A stretch of DNA of 64,000 nt, from contig CAWUEW020000003.1 of the NCBI GenBank assembly GCA_963921255.3, positions 372,001-436,000 on the forward strand. The letters run 5' to 3'. Shown piece after piece: positions 60,278 to 64,000 of the stretch. The translations under genes were made by a program, and so were the position numbers. The notes beneath the pieces were generated by a model. That model saw only the letters and a program-made list of their open reading frames with translations. It searched no databases and had not been told where the DNA came from. Position 1 is the first letter of the stretch; every line of letters begins with the position of its first letter. The DNA comes from JANSYL01 sp963921255. Lineage in GTDB: Bacteria; Pseudomonadota; Alphaproteobacteria; Rhodobacterales; Rhodobacteraceae.

Positions 60278-61561
60278 ATGGCCACCCCCGCCCCCTTTTC
60301 CCGCTTCGAGTTCCTGATTGCGTGGCGCTATCTGCGCGCCCGGCGGGCTGAAGGCGGGGTCAGCGTGATGACGTGGATCAGCTTCATCGGTATTGCACTG
60401 GCCGTTATGGCGCTGATTGCGACGCTCGCCGTGCGGTCCGGGTTTCGATACGAATTTGTCGGCACCATCCTGGGGGCCAATCCCCATATCAGCGTCTTTG
60501 ACCAGGCCGAGATGGATGAAAACGGGCGGATGGACCGGACGCTCGAAGGGTATGAGCCGATCGCCGCGGCCATCGCCGAGGTGCCCGGGGTCATGCACGC
60601 GGCTGCCGTTGTCCGTGGTCAGGTCATGGCGACCCACCAGGGGCGCAACGCCGGTGTGGAAGTCATCGGCATCACGGGCGCGGACTTGGCCCAGGTGCCA
60701 CTGGTTGCTGCGCCGGAACTTGCCTTCGGCGATATCGGTCGTTTCGACGACGGGATTGCGATCGGCTCTGGCGTTGCGCGGGAATTGGGCTTGCGGGTGG
60801 GCGACACCGTCCGCCTGATTTCGCCGGACGGGGCGCGCACGCCTTTCGGGACAAGCCCGCGCGTCAATGCCTACGAGATTGTGTACATCTTCCAGGTCGG
60901 ACGATGGGATATCGACCGCGTGCGGGTCTATATGCCCTTTGCCGAAGCGCAGAGTTACTTCAACCGCGATGGTGTGGCCGATGAGATCGAGGTGATCCTG
61001 GAAGACCCGGAGGATGTGAACGCCCTGATCGTGCCCGTCCTGCGCGCCGCCGGAGGCACTGTCACGCTTTGGACGTGGCAGGACAGTTCCGGCGCGTTCC
61101 TGCAGGCCCTCCAGATGGAGGACAACATCATGTTCATCATCCTGTCGATCCTCGTCCTGATCGCGACCATGAACATCGTGTCGGGGCTCATCATGCTGGT
61201 GAAAAACAAATCGCGCGATATCGGCATCCTGCGCACGATGGGGTTGAGCGAAGGGTCGATCCTGCGGGTCTTCTTCATCTGCGGATCAGCCATCGGCGTC
61301 GCGGGCACCCTCGTTGGCGTGGCGCTTGGATGTGCCTTCGCGATCTGGATTGATCCGATCTTCAATGCCGTGAACTTCGTGGCCGGCGGCGGTGTCTGGG
61401 ACCCGTCCGTGCGCCTGATCTCCGAGTTGCCAGCCCGTCTGGAAGCTGGTGATGTTCTGTCTGCGGTTGCGTTATCTCTTGGGCTCAGCTTCGTGGTGAC
61501 GATCTTTCCCGCGCGCCGGGCGGCCCGGATGAACCCGGTCGAGGCGCTGCGCTATGAATGA
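60278..61561 (+). CDS. lolC: Lipoprotein-releasing ABC transporter permease LolC/E
   Basis: 427 residues from MATPAPFSRFEFLIAWRYLRARRAE at 60278 (AAGG upstream). Four membrane spans: one at 25-50, then a large periplasmic domain, then three from about 280 to 415 (FIILSILVLIATMNIVSGL, GIAGTLVGVAL-like, LSAVALSLGLSFVVTIFPA). It releases lipoproteins from the inner membrane to LolA. A single LolC/E-type permease (sometimes called LolF) is usual outside gammaproteobacteria. It overlaps lolD by 8 bp. Confidence 0.93.
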   Translation: MATPAPFSRFEFLIAWRYLRARRAEGGVSVMTWISFIGIALAVMALIATLAVRSGFRYEFVGTILGANPHISVFDQAEMDENGRMDRTLEGYEPIAAAIAEVPGVMHAAAVVRGQVMATHQGRNAGVEVIGITGADLAQVPLVAAPELAFGDIGRFDDGIAIGSGVARELGLRVGDTVRLISPDGARTPFGTSPRVNAYEIVYIFQVGRWDIDRVRVYMPFAEAQSYFNRDGVADEIEVILEDPEDVNALIVPVLRAAGGTVTLWTWQDSSGAFLQALQMEDNIMFIILSILVLIATMNIVSGLIMLVKNKSRDIGILRTMGLSEGSILRVFFICGSAIGVAGTLVGVALGCAFAIWIDPIFNAVNFVAGGGVWDPSVRLISELPARLEAGDVLSAVALSLGLSFVVTIFPARRAARMNPVEALRYE

Positions 61562-62243
61562 GGCATCTTCCATTCTGCAGCTGTCGGGCATTCAGAAAGG
61601 CTACAACCTCGGCCAACCGAACGAAGTGCGCGTTCTCAACGGGGCCAACATCACGTTGGCACCGGGCGAGGTGGTGGCCCTTGTCGCGCCATCGGGCGCC
61701 GGGAAGTCGACCCTCCTTCACATCGCGGGTCTTCTCGACACGCCCGACCAGGGGACGGTCGACATATGTCGGCAGCGCCTGTCGGGCGCAGGCGACAAGG
61801 CCCGGACCGCCGCGCGGCGCGAACAGATCGGATTTGTGTACCAGTTCCATCACCTGTTGCCCGAGTTCACGGCGGCCGAAAACATCATCTTGCCCCAACT
61901 GGCAAACGGGGTAGCGGACGGCGCGGCCGAGGCGCGGGCGCTTGATCTGCTTGACCAGGTGGGGCTGTCCGAGCGCGCTGCGCATCGGCCGGCGGCCATG
62001 TCCGGGGGCGAGCAGCAAAGGGTCGCCTTTTGCCGGGCGCTTGCCAATGCGCCGCGCCTTCTTTTGGCGGATGAGCCGACGGGCAATCTGGACCCCGCAA
62101 CCTCGGACACCGTGTTCGACGCCCTGATGAGCCTTGTCCGGGACACCGGGATGGCGGCCTTGATCGCGACACACAACCCTGCGCTTGCGGCGCGCATGGA
62201 TCGCACGGTGAAACTGACCGCGGGCCATTTGGACGACGCCTAA
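61554..62243 (+). CDS. lolD: Lipoprotein-releasing ABC transporter ATPase LolD
   Basis: 229 residues. The Walker A sequence APSGAGKSTLLHIAGLLD is near residue 44, the Q-loop VYQFHHLLPEFTAAENI near 97, the signature MSGGEQQRVAFCRAL near 148 and Walker B LLLADEPTGNLDP near 168. It powers the Lol export complex. Its 3' end overlaps the opposing hydrolase gene by 4 bases. Confidence 0.95.
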   Translation: MNEASSILQLSGIQKGYNLGQPNEVRVLNGANITLAPGEVVALVAPSGAGKSTLLHIAGLLDTPDQGTVDICRQRLSGAGDKARTAARREQIGFVYQFHHLLPEFTAAENIILPQLANGVADGAAEARALDLLDQVGLSERAAHRPAAMSGGEQQRVAFCRALANAPRLLLADEPTGNLDPATSDTVFDALMSLVRDTGMAALIATHNPALAARMDRTVKLTAGHLDDA

Positions 62244-63193
62244 GCGGCGTGAGCGTCGAAAAGGCCCAGGATCGCATCCAGCCCCGTTTGGCGCCGGTCC
62301 TTGCTTTCCATGAGTATCTCGTGTTCGGCGCCGTCCACCTCGACCAGGTCGCACGCGGGCCAGGTCTGCGCCCGCTCGACAATGGTGCCGGGCTCGACGA
62401 TCCGTTCCCGTGTCCCAAGCAGGGCAACGCTCGGGACATCCGGAGGGGTCATCGCCATCAAGGTTTCGGTTTCTTCCAACGCTGCGCGCAACCAACGGTT
62501 CGACGGACCGCCAAGCGTCAACTCGGGGTGCTGCGCCGTTTGACGCGCGAAATAGTCGAACTGATCTTTGTCGGTTGTCAGCGGATTGTCATCGAACGCC
62601 ATCGGTTCGTAGGGGCCCGTCGTGGGCGCAAATTTCTTATCGAAACCCAAGGGTTCGGCGAGGCCAAGCACGATGCCGGAGATTGCCTTGAGGAAGGGGG
62701 CCATCTGAATACCCCACATCGGTGCCGAGAAGGCGGCCGCCTTGACGGGCAATCCGTCGTAAAGCGCGCGCAGGCCAATCGCCCCGCCCATGGAATGCGC
62801 GATCATGAACCAGGGTTTCGGAACGTCCAAGTGCGCCATCGCGGCCCGGAACGCGGCGACGTCTTCGCGATATTCGTCGAAGCTGACGACATGGCCCATG
62901 TCCCGCTGGTGCTGAGGCCGATCCGACAACCCCTGGCCCCGCCAGTCAAAGCTGACCATGCCATATCCCGCAGCCGCCAGATCCGCGGCGACGCGCCCGT
63001 ATTTTTCGACATACTCCGTGCGCCCGTGCAGCATCAGAACGGTGCCCTTCGGTCCGGCGGGCCAGACGCCGAGGCGCAGGCGTGTTCCATCGGCGCTGGA
63101 CACCCAAAAGGCCGCCGCCCCCGCGGGCCCCTCCGCCACATCGGCGTAGAACGGGGCGGGGGCCAGCGCCTGGGTGTCCGGCGCCGGGGTCAT
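62240..63193 (-). CDS. Alpha/beta hydrolase (lysophospholipase-like)
   Basis: 317 residues. MLHGRTEYVEKYGRVAADL, VSFDWRGQGLSDRP and the nucleophile elbow IAHSMGGAIGLRAL near residue 130 match the monoglyceride lipase/PldB group, with a catalytic His in VDGAEHEILMESKDRR near 290. Substrate unknown. The ATG overlaps the SCP2 stop (TGATG), so the two are translated together. Confidence 0.9.
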   Translation of the reverse strand: MTPAPDTQALAPAPFYADVAEGPAGAAAFWVSSADGTRLRLGVWPAGPKGTVLMLHGRTEYVEKYGRVAADLAAAGYGMVSFDWRGQGLSDRPQHQRDMGHVVSFDEYREDVAAFRAAMAHLDVPKPWFMIAHSMGGAIGLRALYDGLPVKAAAFSAPMWGIQMAPFLKAISGIVLGLAEPLGFDKKFAPTTGPYEPMAFDDNPLTTDKDQFDYFARQTAQHPELTLGGPSNRWLRAALEETETLMAMTPPDVPSVALLGTRERIVEPGTIVERAQTWPACDLVEVDGAEHEILMESKDRRQTGLDAILGLFDAHAA

Positions 63194-63489
63194 CAGCTCA
63201 GCGCCGATCCAAGCTTCATGGCCATGCCCATGTCGCCGTCCAGCTTCAGCTTGCCGGACATGAAAGCGGCCGTTGGGTTCAAGCTGCCCGACAGGATGTC
63301 CTGAAATGTGTCGCTTGCAGCCGTCATGGTCACGTCCGCATCTACGCCCTCTTCGGCGGCCCGGACGCCCGCGCCGTCCACGATGACCGCGCCCTCACCT
63401 TCGATGACGAATTTGGCGCTTCCGTCGAAGCCCCCACCGATCTTGTCTGAAATCGCGCTAACAGCGGCATCAATAATCGCGTTTCCCAT
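63193..63489 (-). CDS. SCP2 sterol-binding domain protein
   Basis: 98 residues from MGNAIIDAAVSAISDKIGGGFDG at 63489. KFVIEGEGAVIVDGAGV, DVTMTAASDTFQDILSGSLNPTAAFMSGKLKLDGDMGMAMKLGSAL match the SCP2 lipid-binding domain (about 100 residues); the quoted parts are family positions of the sheet and of the helical cap. It binds a lipid or acyl-CoA. It is first in a two-gene unit with the hydrolase. Confidence 0.9.
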   Translation of the reverse strand: MGNAIIDAAVSAISDKIGGGFDGSAKFVIEGEGAVIVDGAGVRAAEEGVDADVTMTAASDTFQDILSGSLNPTAAFMSGKLKLDGDMGMAMKLGSALS

Positions 63490-63567
63490 AATGTCCTTTG
63501 CCCTTTGCTTCGGTGATCGCACACCTTTGATATGGAACCCGGTGCGCGGAATGCTACAGTCTTTTGC

Positions 63568-64000
63568 ATGAAGGTTCTTTCGGTCCTCTACAACTGTGCC
63601 CTCGCGGCAATTGTCGCCTGTTTCCCGCTCGTGGCTGACGCGCAGGATCGGCGCGTGGACGAATTGCTGGATCGTTTGGCCACCCCCGACCTGCGCAACT
63701 GGGATGTGGTTGAACAAGAAATCTACATGCTGTGGTCTCGCTCCGGGTCTCCCACAGCGGATTATCTGCTGCGGCGGGGGCGCGAAGCGATGGAGGCCGG
63801 AGATCTGGACGCAGCCTACAATCATTTCACGGCGCTGACGGATCATGCGCCGGATTTTGCCGAAGGATGGAACGCGCGGGCCACCATGTTCTTTCAGTCG
63901 AACCGGTACGGACCGTCCATTGCGGATATCCAGCGCGTTCTGGCGCTGGAACCCCGCCACTTCGGGGCGTTGCAGGGCTTGGGCATCATGCTGGAAGAGA
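63568..64000 (+). CDS. TPR-containing secreted protein, 3' end cut by window
   Basis: The frame from the ATG at 63568 runs 144 codons to the window edge without a stop. A signal peptide (MKVLSVLYNCALAAIVACFP, cleavage near ADAQD) is followed by helices with TPR features: YLLRRGREAMEAGDLDAAYNHFTALTDHAPDFAEGWNARATMFFQ and a second unit starting RYGPSIADIQRVLALEP. Such proteins mediate protein contacts in the periplasm. It is divergent from the SCP2 gene. Confidence 0.82.
   Translation, partial: MKVLSVLYNCALAAIVACFPLVADAQDRRVDELLDRLATPDLRNWDVVEQEIYMLWSRSGSPTADYLLRRGREAMEAGDLDAAYNHFTALTDHAPDFAEGWNARATMFFQSNRYGPSIADIQRVLALEPRHFGALQGLGIMLEE

Overview
The window is 64 kb of a GC-rich alphaproteobacterial chromosome, most likely a Rhodobacterales (Roseobacter-group) bacterium. 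Evidence: an atpHAGDC operon lacking the Fo genes, lgt-midA-pgeF opposite ubiK, trxB opposite an Lrp regulator, hsp20-DUF1150, ribF with YcgN and MaoC genes, a fused sat-cysC, a CIRCE-controlled groESL and a GC-rich intergenic repeat of the kind common in this order. Placement rests on recognised gene content and order, not on a search.

Layout. 1-6370 (minus): SPOR lipoprotein, D,D-carboxypeptidase, tmk, holB, tatD, an MBL hydrolase and a window-truncated AEC transporter. 6572-6661: tRNA-Ser(UGA). 6720-12501: accessory region with two unrecognised genes followed by a complete IS1595-type transposon (9025-12501). 12530-19775: gloB, a methyltransferase, the F1 ATP synthase operon with terminator, and an H-type lectin. 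19841-21177: a cluster of three tiny secreted proteins around an ADYC-domain protein. 21319-33851: prs and metabolic genes, including ltaE, ribF, an orphan phnM and a PanB-like gene. 33975-36104: groESL with promoter, CIRCE and terminator. 36291-46965: pyrophosphatase, purEK, small heat-shock protein, CPA2 antiporter, nadE, a 19-unit MORN protein and two unknown secreted proteins. 47162-54689: a sulfate-activation enzyme with a fused winged-helix domain, trxB/lrp, pgeF, midA, lgt, ubiK. 54690-64000: ybjN, proC, csaA, a hydroxyacid dehydrogenase, tdk, a CII-like regulator, a KAS III enzyme, lolCD, a hydrolase, an SCP2 protein and a truncated TPR protein.

The best candidates for undescribed biology are: (1) the transposon, whose cargo is an EcoRI-family adenine methyltransferase (broken by a one-base shift in an A5 run), a DUF262-HNH nuclease joined to it by an ATGA overlap, and a 56-residue acidic protein, which looks like a mobile restriction or defence cassette; (2) the three secreted mini-proteins that share a GG-x-WL-x-NG-x3-GA tail; (3) the bifunctional sulfate adenylyltransferase/APS kinase carrying an N-terminal MarR-type winged helix, with two identical-arm palindromes (GTTCA-N4-TGAAC) at its own start, suggesting a self-regulating metabolic enzyme. 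Three clusters of perfect short palindromes near gene ends are a further structural signature of this genome.
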